Shown one piece after another: positions 22,426 to 33,182 of a stretch of DNA of 64,000 bases. Origin of the DNA: Rhodamnia argentea (lineage: Eukaryota > Streptophyta > Magnoliopsida > Myrtales > Myrtaceae); the NCBI RefSeq assembly GCF_020921035.1, contig NC_063151.1:8618001-8682000 (forward strand). Direction: 5' to 3'. The notes under the pieces were generated by a model, which made no database searches, had not been told where the DNA came from, and saw nothing but the letters and a program-made list of their open reading frames with translations. The position numbers were made by a program, and so were the translations under genes. How positions within the stretch are numbered: position 1 is the stretch's first letter; every line of letters starts with the position of its first letter.

Positions 22426-24441
22426 TCTTTGGCACCGGCGGACAGCGGCACGGCCGGAGGGAGAGGTCTCTCCGTTGGCACGTGTCTCGCGGGTGTGTGC
22501 TCGCGTGATTTTTTTTTTCCCCGTGTTGTGAGCCTCCCCGCCTTATGAAGGTCCTCAATAATATATAAGCTTAGATGTAGGACTCTCTCGGAAGAATAAG
22601 AATAACTCACCTTCCGAGTTTAGATTATACTATTTATTTATTTTTTTTATCTAGGAAAGTAGGATAAATTTTCTCTAATTACCTTATAATTCCACTTTTC
22701 AGGGCTTTATTTCCTCCAAATTTGATCAAATGATACAATCTTTCCAAGTTTAGGACATCCATGTTCTATCGTCACATGTAAATTTTCCGCCACATAAGGA
22801 GGATTATAGGCTTGGCCAAATTTTATGCTCATGTGGCCTCAATATTGAAAATTCACTTAAAGTTCAAAGCCTCCTTATTTAAACCCATTACTAATTAAAA
22901 TGCAATTTATGTGGGCCCATCAACATTAAATTAAAATCCTCATAATGTGTAAATGTAAATCAATATATCTTTGTTTAAGGGCTTGGGGTTAGCTCCCGAA
23001 TACTTATGCTTGTGCGGTCATCAAAATTTAGGTGTCAACGGTCGACTCGCCGCCACTTCATCTTTGACCGATAGTCGACTTTGTTGTCCGCATTGACCAC
23101 CATTGACTGGTTCAATCAGACCGGCTCGACTGGTTCATGAGCGAAATTTCCAATTGATTCGAGAACTTTTTGGCCGGTTCTAGGCGTTCTCGGACCGGTG
23201 CTAAGATAATTTGGTGTGTGGAGTCCATTTTTGGCGTTACTCACATTGTTTGTCCAATCTGCTATGTTTCGAAACTGGTGAAGTGCATATTATAGATAAA
23301 AGTGAAAGTTTCAATGTGCAATCACCATAGACTACAACCTAAGTAACGTGCAGGGACGGAAAGTCCGACTTATTTTTCCGTCACAGCTATTACCATGGAT
23401 ACTTCTCCCCTTGTCTATCGCTCTTTCCTTGGAGGGTTTCATTCAACTCTTCGAGAATTTGGTATTGCTAGTTCCTCTGTCCCTTCTGTTATGTTTATCA
23501 CTTCAGGCACCTCTCATTTATGATTTTTTTTACTCCACCTGCTGCAATCGTATGACTTCAAATGATTATTTATTTAATCCAAATCATGCACCACCTAACA
23601 CGTTTATGGTTCCCAAACCCTATCCTAAATTTGATTTCGGTAGGATAATTGTGTGAACCTAGCTTTGATGTTCACTTCTGGTTGTCGTGTTTAGATTCAC
23701 GGACACGAGAGAGTAAAATTTACCGTCCGAAAGGTTGTGACAAATATGACGACATGGTTACCCTCGTAACATTAATGTTACTCTAAGATAAGTGCGTCAT
23801 ATGAGCTTAGGGCAAATTATTTTCCTATCGTGAATAAGATTTATCAACTGATCTTAAAAACATCTATCATCATTTGACTTGTCGGGTCGGGCGAAGGTAG
23901 CCCAAGCCTACTAAGCGGGTGGGGGCTTTCCTTGCCGGAATTTGGCGAGGGTTGCCCTTGTTGGCATTAGGTGAGGGTAGCCCTCGCCTAGGCAAGGGCG
24001 ATGCCAAATTCAATTAGGGCGGCTCTCGCCCGCCCGGGCAAGGGCGACCCTCTCTCGATGCCACCAATGGCTTGAGAAGGGAAGAGAGAAGAAATGAAAA
24101 ATATAAAGAGAAAAGAAAGGAAAAGAAAAAAAAAAAAAAAAAATCAATAAAGTAAATGATGAGAACACCCTTAGTCACTATTAAGATAATAAGAGTCCTT
24201 CAGCCTTTACTTGGAATTTTCTTTTGAATACTACAAAATCCAAAGGCAAAACAACAAATTCCGCCATCGTCCGTACATTCCTTCACTTTGCGTTGAAGCA
24301 CTCCTCTCTGCTTCTCGTTCTCGACCCTTTCTTGCTTAATCTAACTTAATCTCTCTCCCTCTCTCCCTCTCTCTCTCTCTCCTTCTTCTTCTTCTTCTTC
24401 TTCTTCAAATAACAACCTGCAGCTTAGAAAAAAGAAAACAA
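22426..24441. other. Repeat-rich spacer before the LOG locus
   Basis: No intact gene was seen. A GC-rich island at about 23880-24060 consists of variants of GGCGAGGG and GCCCTCGCC and looks like the core of a decayed inverted-repeat element. A purine tract and poly(A) follow at 24080-24145. The 5' flank of the LOG locus holds CT-rich microsatellite, with (CT)n and (CTT)n runs between about 24350 and 24405. The frame at 23348-23656 is hydrophobic but has no recognisable domain. Confidence 0.4.
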
Positions 24442-25924
24442 ATGGAGAATAATGAGAGGAAACATGGTGGTGGGGTGAAGCCGTCGAGGTTCAAGAGCGT
24501 GCGCGTCTTCTGCGGAAGCAGTCCCGGCAAGAAACCCGAGTTACCAACTCGCTGCTATTCAACTCGGCCACCAACTCGTGAGTCCAAAGTTTTTTTCCCT
24601 TCTCGTTGTCGTCTCCGTTTTTTCCTCGACTTCTGGTTCTTGTTCCGTTCTCAATTCCTCGATGCATGTCTCCAACCCACATTAAGAATTCCAACTCGCA
24701 TAAAGTCCGTTCTACACGTTAAAGGGTGTGCGTGTTAATCCGATTCTTCTCGACTCGTTCCGTGTAGAATATACTTACATTTCTCATGTTGCACGTGCTC
24801 TTGTTTCGACGACGGCGGGTTCGACGTTCCCACCAACTGCGTCGCCATGGATCCTCTTTGGGTTCTAAGTCCTGTTATTGATGTGACGCTTACAGCGAGA
24901 CGTTAACTCTTGCCATTACCAAAAGTTGACTATGATAGTGATAGGCCGTTGGGGGGCAGAACTACAATATTGAAGAGATTGTGGAGATACGATTGAGCAG
25001 AAGCTGCAGGACGATGCGGTTTGAATTGGACAAGAAACTCTTAACACTAAAAGAATTGCAGGTGGAGAGGAGCATTGGCCTGGTTTATGGTGGAGGGAGC
25101 ATTGCCTTTGATGGGTCTGGTTTCTCAGCTCGTCTTCGATGGAGGTCGCCATGTGTTAGGATAATAATACAGCTATTATACAGATCTCTCTCTGTTTTTA
25201 TATATATAAATACAAACTATTTACGCATCATTGTATTGCCTAATGCTTCCTCGTAATTTTTCTTGCAGAGTGATTCCCAAGACTCTGATGCCCCCGGGAG
25301 GTGATCCATCGTACATGAACCTCATTCGATCTTGTCATTGCTGCATGAGTTCTTCGGTTATGTATAGATCATGTAAATGAGTCCACCTTGATATTCTTTG
25401 AATGCAGATTACAGGAGAGACGATTGGAGAAGTTAAGAGTAGTGTGTGGAATGCACCAACAGAAGGCAAAGATGGCGCGCCAAGCCGAGGCATTCATCAT
25501 CTTGCCAGTGCCAGGCACTCCTCTACATCACTTGAGATGTAAGTTTCAAGAAAAGATGATGTTGAAGTGAATCTGAGAAGAGACTATAACATCATGCAGG
25601 TGGATATGGCACTTTGGGGGAGCTCTTGGAGGTCATCACATGGGCTCAACTGGGCATTCACGATAAGCCGGTAGCGGGGAGGGCCAGACTGATTTTTTTT
25701 TCGTGCAATTTCTTGATTACCCTCAACAAACCGGAATAAAAATGATAATAATTTGGATGAAAATGCAGGTGGGATTGTTGAATGTGGAAGGGTATTACAA
25801 CTCGCTGCTGTCATTCATAGACGAGGCTGTTGATGAAGGCTTAATTTCTCCTTCGGCTCACCACATTGTTGTCTCTGCCCCGACTCCATACGAACCCATG
25901 TCCAAGCTCGAAGTATGTCCTTGA
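24442..25924 (+). pseudogene. Broken LOG cytokinin phosphoribohydrolase gene
   Basis: Intact LOG enzymes release active cytokinin bases from cytokinin riboside 5'-monophosphates. Six exon-like blocks are visible: 24442-24577, 25062-25160, 25269-25300, 25408-25507, 25600-25670 and 25769-25924. They spell the family landmarks FCGSSPGKK, LVYGGGSI, VIPKTLMP, GETIGEV, GMHQQKAKMARQAEAF, GYGTL and [17 protein letters not shown], in order. Each of the first four blocks has one extra base relative to the family reading frame: near 24532-24540, near 25106-25115, in the C run at 25291-25295, and near 25437-25441. The donor after block 2 is AT (25161-25162) instead of GT. The last two blocks are clean and end in a normal stop. 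The locus is most likely a decayed paralogue; base-calling error is the alternative. Confidence 0.8.
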
Positions 25925-26159
25925 AATTCTGTCATCTTTCTTGAGGAACAAGAAGTCGATCTCGGATCCACCAAATCTTAAAATCGCGCTCGCTGTTTAA
26001 GATCTAGCGAACGCAGATGAATGGGGACCCAAATAGCACTTTCATCAATGTAACAAGACCCACGAATCTTCTATTGCGAGTTCACGGTGTGAAAGTCGAG
26101 TCAGCATGAAGTATTGGATAGTGAGGTTAGATCTAACAAATCAAAAATTTTTCTTTTTT

Positions 26160-26199
<40 letters not shown>

Positions 26200-28226
26200 G
26201 CGGAGTGGCGGCTTTCGGGTGGCCTCTAAACTATGTTGGGGGGGGCAAGCGGGTACCTTGCCAGCCTGTTGTCGTTGCTAACTAATAACGTGGTTTTGGT
26301 TGTTTATTCCGTGGTGTGGTGTCTGACTTTGGTTTAGATGGCAACACGGGGACTGTGGCTCCTGTGTGTCCCCTTTGTATTGTCGTTTTTTTACTGTTCT
26401 GGTGGTCCTCCTTGCTTAAACTGAGTTAATCTTGTTTATGGCAAATGGTCTGCTGGTCCCCCAATACCGTTGTTAGAGACGGGATTGGGCACCGAGGCAA
26501 GGAAACCGACCTCTCTCCCCGTCTTTTTATTTTTGCGTCGGGGTGACGGGGTCATGTGGTGTCCCTGCCTTGTTTCCGGACTCCTCACTGGGGGTGACTT
26601 CTTTTATGGCGCAATACATTGGGAAGATTTGAGTGAGCTAGGCTTCTGGGAAGGAACAAACGAAGAAGTAGAAGAAAAGGACCAAATTGAACTTTTCCAA
26701 TTGCATTATTGGAGCCTACCATTCCAGTCTACAAGAACACGTCTGTGCCTTTGAGTTTTGACTGTACCACTAGCACAAACCCAAATGCCTCCAATGGTGG
26801 GAATTTTTTGTGACCCGTCGGTCTCTCTCTCTCTCTCTCTCTTTATGTCAAGATTGGGGGAGCCTGCTGTTGTCTGATACTTGTGAAAAAGACATAAGAA
26901 CCCCCGAGGACTAAGCACTTGGTTGTCTTTAGCTGTGGAGTGAACCGTGCTCTGAAATGTTGTGGTGGTAGTGACATGTGTCAAGAGATTAAGAAGATGG
27001 ATAAAGCAACCTCGGAAACTTTTTTTTTTTTATGCATCGAAGTATGTGAGCTCACTTCATTTCAGCCATCAAATGATGTTCGTACGTGATTTAACGATTG
27101 AAATGGAGTGAGCTCACATGCACCGAATATATGCGAGAATAGACGTGATTGAGAGGTACAAAGAACATCCATGTGAATTCTCAATGCTCATCGACACTGC
27201 TTGACCACTTTTGAGGGTCGTTTCCATTCACAGATGAGCACTAATTTGTGCTAAAGAGGAAAAGAAATGGCTCAGTTCAACTCTTACCAACTTTTCATCT
27301 AGCTGTTGCGTTTGACAGACCCCACAACAGAGTTGGTGTCCTAGGTTCGTGCTTTCTCTCAGCAGTTGCTGGGATTACATACTTCCTTTCTCTGAAGTCG
27401 TCTGTGTGCTACCGTAGCATCCCACAGATGATATGGTACCAACAAAACATTCTCGTACTGGCATGCGGTTCATTTTCATTAGTTGCTCTCCTGATGTGAT
27501 TGATATTCACTCACCCTTTTGGATATCATGCTTAACCTAAAATATTCTATTTTGATGCATGTGAAAATGAAATGATGCACTCAAACAGCAAACTATGGAC
27601 AATGTGCTTGATAAAACTCACTAAATGAGCAGTTCCGCTTAAACTTTCTGCAAAATTTGCCTGCGAACTGACAATATGATGGAAATGCACACTAGCAAGT
27701 TTTGCTACCCATTATTCATAGCAAGCCTAAGAGAACAAAAAGACCCAGCTCTCAAATAATTTAAATGATGCTGAGAAACTACAGGAAAGAAAAATGAATT
27801 CTCATCCACAATATCCAGAGTACATTCTTACGGAAAACCAAAACTTTAGTAAATCAATTGGTAAGGTGTATTTGCTAAGCATACTTGCAGAAGAAAGTTG
27901 GCTATGCACCAGCAGTTGAATGCAGAATAATCACGTTTGCTTTGCCTCTTCTGCACAAAGTACAACTTAGGCAGACTACATTTCTCTGCTGTCTTTTTTT
28001 CCTTTCTTTCCTTTTGGCCAGACTCTGCTGTCAAAGCTCATGGCATTATATGGAAATGATTACAAATAACGCATATAAAATGCTCACTGTAGTTGAGCCA
28101 AGAACCTATGACGAGGTAAACCAAGTAACAAACAACTAGCAGTACCAGACCTAGTAAAAAATAGGTTACCCCATTAGGCTACATATAATACAAGATTTTT
28201 TTGAGTAGTTATTTACTCAGAGCTCC
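25925..28226. other. Spacer with poly(T) tract, no gene recognised
   Basis: A 36-base poly(T) run (about 26163-26198) is followed by a GT-rich, GC-richer stretch to about 26770 that may be a retroelement 3' end. A (CT)n run is at about 26821-26842, and a strong hairpin lies at 27043-27120. The frame at 27248-27499 has no recognisable domain. The last 200-300 bases are the likely 3' untranslated region of the endoglucanase gene. Confidence 0.4.
27043..27120. repeat. Short inverted repeat (hairpin)
   Basis: Two 32-base arms at 27043-27074 and 27089-27120 flank a 14-base loop. The arms share the core ATGTGAGCTCACT, which is itself part of the stem. They match at 26 of 32 positions, and several of the mismatches would be G-U pairs in RNA. 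It could be a small MITE remnant or a hairpin RNA source. No gene annotation explains it. Confidence 0.5.
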
Positions 28227-31200
28227 TCAGGTGAAGGATTTGACAACTGACGATGTGGTGACCAGACCTGAGAGCAAGCCCACAATAAGAGCACTGTTGT
28301 AAGTGCTCGGTTCCCCTTGCATGGAATTGTTCCTGGAATCGATGTACGTCTCGTTCAGGAAAGGCCCGCCAACAAGTCCTCCCATGGCCACATTCGGATT
28401 AGGGTCGGTTGCGTCCAGCCACTTGAAACCGTCCCTGCAGTTTGTTTTGGCATTACCAGGGATAGAAGCTCCCCGGTGGTGCACATATTGCGGGTACTTG
28501 TCACCGTAACCCACCAGATAGCTCATTTGGATGGGATTGTCACCTAAGACATAATTAGCCTGGACGGCATCCAGAATTTATGTAGTTAGAGGGCATAAAC
28601 CAACAAGGGCTGAAGAGATGTTAATTTCATTGTGTTCAGATTCTAGATCAGCAATCCAATTACCTGAGATTGGGCAAATTTACGAAGATCTGAAGGCCTA
28701 TAGGTTTGTCCACTGCATGAGATTTTTGCAGTTTGGGATGTGAGCATGTAATCACTGTATATAGTTGCTAAGAATGCAGAAGCGACAGGATGTTGCAAAG
28801 AGTTCCATTCACTGACCCATATAAGACCACCTGCACCAATGAAAATCATTATAAAACAGGACCACATGATTCACATCATAAGTGGCACTAATGTTCTTCC
28901 TTCTGAAGTAAGAAGAAGCAATTCTAAGGACGGAGCCCAAGTACCCACAGTGGTGTGAGTTTTCACTTTCAAGGTTAGGAAGGGGAAACAGCTAGATTGA
29001 GGTTTTTCAAAGACATACGAGAATCACCCAAACTATTTTCACACAATCCTCTTTCCATTTTCGGTTACTGTTTCAGCCACCGATCAATCAAGGGATGTGC
29101 CAACTTTTACCCTCTTAAATATCAAAAATTGAGGTCAGTACTCATTTCACCCTCTAAGTGCAAAACACGCAACTCTAAGTCCCATGGCATAGAAAAATCC
29201 ACTTCTTTCTTAAAGCTTGGCTTAGATGAACAATGCATGTGCCCAGTAGAAGCTCTTACTTTTAAATGACTAACTTTTGTCGGATTCAAATAAATTTGGA
29301 AAAAAGAAAACTAGTGGCATGAGAAGATTGCTTCTAAGCAGCAGATGAGCACAAGTGCAGCATATTACTATCTGTCCTGCTGGTTGTAGCTGTAGGAGAT
29401 TTTGGAAAGAGGCCGCACATAACAGCCTCCGCTGTTTTTCTGTAATTCTGAAGGCCACTCTTTATGGAACTTGACAGATCATTAGCACCAAAAAAGCTCA
29501 ATCGGGACAACAAAACCTGCAATAAGGCAAAGAAATTGGAGTAACCAAGCGGGACTGTAGCTCGCTTTGATCTTGAAAGTCACGATTCAAGTCAAAGTGC
29601 ATTATCAATCTTTTAGCAAACGAGTGTCTTTTTAAAGTAGCTGTGTGAGTGGTTTTGCTGGTGTATACTGTGTGTGCCTACACGGTGGCCATAGGATGTG
29701 AGAGAGAGAAACAGAGATAACCATTAACCAACAAACTAATTAAGAATGGCTGAAAATTCACGGTTGATGAGTATATAACCAATTTGTTGATTGAAGAGAA
29801 TCAGAAAGTTACCTGGGTTCCAGCAAGCTTGTTATCCCAACAAAACCAAGTTGGACTTCCAAATTTTGCATATTTATTTCCATTTTGCACAACATATTCC
29901 AGGTATGACTGATCCCCAGTTGCATGATAAAGCCAGCTAGCAGCCCATAAAAGTTCATCTCCGTAGCCAGTCGAATTATAGTATGTCTGCACTTCTGGGA
30001 TGCTAAGACTGTACGAAGCTTGATGTTTATCAGCAAAAGTGAACAACTGTTCAGCATGCTTTAAGAGCGTGCTTGAATATGTGGAGTCGACGGTTTTGAA
30101 AACAAGGGATGCTGAAGCCATAGCTGCGGCAGTTTCAGCTGCAACCTCCGTTCCTGGGGTAGAGGTGTTCACTTGAGTGAGAGGCCTTTTCTCAGTCATA
30201 GTTTCAGGCCTGTCCCAACAATTGTGGTCCAAATCAGGATCACCGACCTGGGACAAAATTTGAAACACATCTCTAATTTTTAGAGCCGTTGTTGTGCAAA
30301 CATAAATGATGCGTATTCTGTAATTGGGATCAAATACTTTCCTGCTGCAAGAAGATGAAAAGCAAGCTAATGATTTGTGGAGGAAAAAGAATGGAAGTGT
30401 TGCCCCTAATACAGACCCGTGATGGTGAGGTGAGGACAAATCAGTGTCTTTCTTCCCTCATTCACAGAAGGTAGAGACTGAATCTAGACTATAGTCTCTT
30501 CAGAAAGTCATCATAGAATCACAGATTCACAGAGAAGCACAATGATAAGCTGTAAAGGAGGAACTAGTCAAGACAACTACCTGAATATATAGCACATTGT
30601 CCGAAGCATGAGCATTGACAAGGTAGTCCGTAATCCACTTGAGCGAGCCCCTGGCAGTTTCCAGCCGATTCACGGCATTCATCTGATCTCCGTATTCAAG
30701 AATCGCCCACGACAACACAGTGGCAGTATAAGCCATTGGGAAACCAAACTTCATATGATCACCGGCATCGAACATTCCTTTAGAAAGATCTATGTCGGCT
30801 TGGTTCCCATCTTGAAGAGCCGAATCGCCTCTCCAGGATATAGTGTTGTCTTCCAGTTTACCAGCTACATAGACAAAGCAGCACAACCCACAAAGATTAC
30901 GTTCCAAAATCAGTAAAGCATCACATTGTAGCACGACGTGCTCTTCCAAGGCCAGAATTTCTTTCGATGGATGAAAGCCGGCATTACAGAACTGAGGCCT
31001 AAATGTCGTTATCCGCTCTGATTTGGTGCCTGTATGGTCATAAACTCTACATTGCGCGAGGGATGCAGATCGATAGCAGAACGAGACAGTGGGAGAGAGA
31101 GAGAGAGAGAGAGGAGGCTATTGTTGACATTACATTTCTGGACGTCGAAGAACTGCATAGCAATCTTGAGAGCGTCGGCGTAGTTCTTCTGGATCGCACC

Positions 31201-31350
31201 GGGCGGCCCAGGGACCGGAGCCGCCTGGTCGCCGCCGCCATGGTCAGATTTCTTCTTGACGGCAAGGAAGATGGCGACGGCCACCACCGCAAGGATGACG
31301 AGCACAAGGAACCAGCCGCAATAGCCTCTGGAGCGCTTCTCAGCCCCCAT
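28227..31350 (-). CDS. Membrane-anchored GH9 endo-1,4-beta-glucanase
   Basis: The gene encodes a glycoside hydrolase family 9 endoglucanase acting on cellulose-like beta-1,4-glucans in the wall. Six minus-strand exons, 31134-31350, 30581-30864, 29813-30247, 29369-29516, 28664-28830 and 28227-28559, join in frame to 527 residues. A short basic cytosolic end is followed by a membrane segment at about residues 11-31, then the GH9 domain. DAGDH at 105-109 holds the base and nucleophile-assisting aspartates, HHRGAS at 444-449 the conserved histidines, and DSR at 491-493 with E500 the C-terminal catalytic signature. There is no cleavable signal peptide or CBM49. The architecture and sequence match Arabidopsis GH9B7 (endoglucanase 10, At1g75680). 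Intron 1 starts beside a (GA)n run (on the minus strand (CT)n). No lesion seen. Confidence 0.94.
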
Positions 31351-33182
31351 TGTCACGCAATGCGAGAACGGAGAGATCTGTTTCGGGGAAAATGTAGGGG
31401 CGGAGGGAGCGAGAGATTTGGAGAGCGAATGCAATGCAAACAGCGACGGATCAACCGATCGCGGGGACGGATCTGGACCGGGTCGGACCGGCGGAGATAC
31501 GGCCGCTCGCTGGCTGGTGGGGAGGCTGTTTTTGGGGCACCGACAGCGAGTCAGTTCAGTTGACAGCAAACCAGCGAGGCGGGAACGAATCGGTTTTTCC
31601 TGTGTGTTTCAGCGATTTGTCGAATGACGGACGTGGAGAGCCGTTCAACGTTGTGGTGCCCCACCTGGGAGGTTTTGTAATTTTGGGCCGTTCGAGATGG
31701 TCACCGACACCTAACGTGTGACGGGGACGGTTCGACACGTGGCGCTTCTCCTTTCCGTCTCTTTTGCTGGTGAATGAGCGGTCAGGATCGGGACGGTGAA
31801 GTAGGGTTTAAGCAATGTCGGTGTTGCCTTGAGGAGCGGTTTAGGTGCAATGCTGATTATGGGTTATAAGATGGGGCAAGATATTTGGATTAGCTGACCA
31901 CATTTTCTTTTAGTCCATCTCACTAATCGGGATTTGAAGGTCTTAGAACGACACTTACGCGACATAAATTGCGGCCCTCATGCTTGTTAATATCTCGAGA
32001 AGCTCATTCAAAATGCGTGTTTTATAAATGGAAAGCTCTAACCTTTACAATCACCACGACTATATTTTTTTGATTTGAATAAGTTCTAGAGTTGCATGGA
32101 CCGATTGATTCCATGCTTGTACATCCCGACATCCAATCCCATCAATGTTCTTATTTTTACGTAGTCATTAACATTGACAAGATCTTTCTATTTAGAAGCA
32201 CCTTATGATGACATAGCTTGAAGTGAAGGACCGGATTCAAACGGGAAAATGCTTATACATACGTTTCGGGGATTTCAAAATAAGCGTAGGTCCAAAAATT
32301 CCTGAATAGGCCAACTGAATCCATGGGCAAGCAACGTATATCATGACATTCTCCCCGATTCTCAGATAAATAAGTGATCGCGACGAATTTACGGAGGTTA
32401 AGGGTGCGTATGGTAACGTTTCTTTCTGAAACAACTTTTTTTTTTGTTCCGGCTATGATTTTTTGGAACAAAACGTTTGTAATTACAAAAAAAAAAAGTG
32501 TTTAAAAGCTTTGATAAAAAGTCGTCCCTTTGAGAGTGTGAAGGAGTAGTCCAGGAAAAAGGGGGGAAAAAAAGTTTCTTATGCTTATAAAATATGTCAA
32601 AGTTTGATGACTGGTGCTCAAAAAAAAGTGTTCACTAGGTCGGTGCGTATTTGGTCATTCGGTCGTGAGTCCCTGACATTGCAGCTGCTTCATCGAAATA
32701 AAAAATTTAGGGTGACTGCTAATGACATCTCCCCCGCCCCCATACATCTGGGTTTGGCGGAGGACTGCAATCAGGACGGCGACATTTTCATAATGATCGC
32801 ACCATCCCTTCTGTTAACCGAAACTCACAAGAAAATTAGCAGAAGGCACAATGAAAATGGAGTAAAGCACAAGAAAGCGAAAAGGTGTAAACCTCTGCTG
32901 ATGGACTCAACTCACTGTAATTCAGTCCTATAACACCCATTAAAAGGAATCCCTTGGGCATGGGCAAAATCAATCTGGTGCTGCTAAACCGGATAGATGC
33001 AACAGGTTTGCTTGTTCCTTCAGAGTGACCTTGGGGAGTCACAAGAGGCGCAGCACCAACTGCTTCAATAGCTTCCGGCACAGTCCACACAGGGTCGCAC
33101 CAGTTTCCACCAGGGAGAAGTTCGCTAATCTGCACGTAATTACCAGAACATCCAAAACTGCGTCGCATTGACACGGGAGATG
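31351..33182. other. Spacer between the endoglucanase and DPH5 genes
   Basis: The first 400 bases are the 5' flank of the endoglucanase gene, GC-rich with no clear TATA box. A truncated Tourist-like end lies at 32402-32520. On the minus strand, 33135-32930 is an open, codon-like stretch preceded by an acceptor-like GTGCAG. Its protein frame contains LLPGGNWCDPVWTVPEAIE, which I do not recognise. The rest is AT-rich. Confidence 0.4.
32402..32520. mobile_element. Truncated Tourist-like MITE end
   Basis: The left end GGGTGCGTATGGTAACGTTT follows a TAA (32399-32401) and matches the ends of the elements at 43668 and 4764. No complementary right end was found in the following 300 bases, so only one end appears to survive. 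The end coordinate is approximate. Confidence 0.45.

Noticed and set aside
23348-23656. Hydrophobic 102-codon frame as a possible membrane protein
   Set aside because: It lies in a transposon-rich region, its leucine content follows CT-rich DNA, and neighbouring frames read equally well for short stretches. No family recognised.
27248-27499. 83-codon plus-strand frame near the endoglucanase gene
   Set aside because: It has no recognisable domain and no upstream promoter or splice partners.
31003-31563. 186-codon plus-strand frame over the endoglucanase start
   Set aside because: It is antisense to exon 1 and intron 1 of a well-supported GH9 gene. It includes the GA repeat as Arg-Glu repeats.
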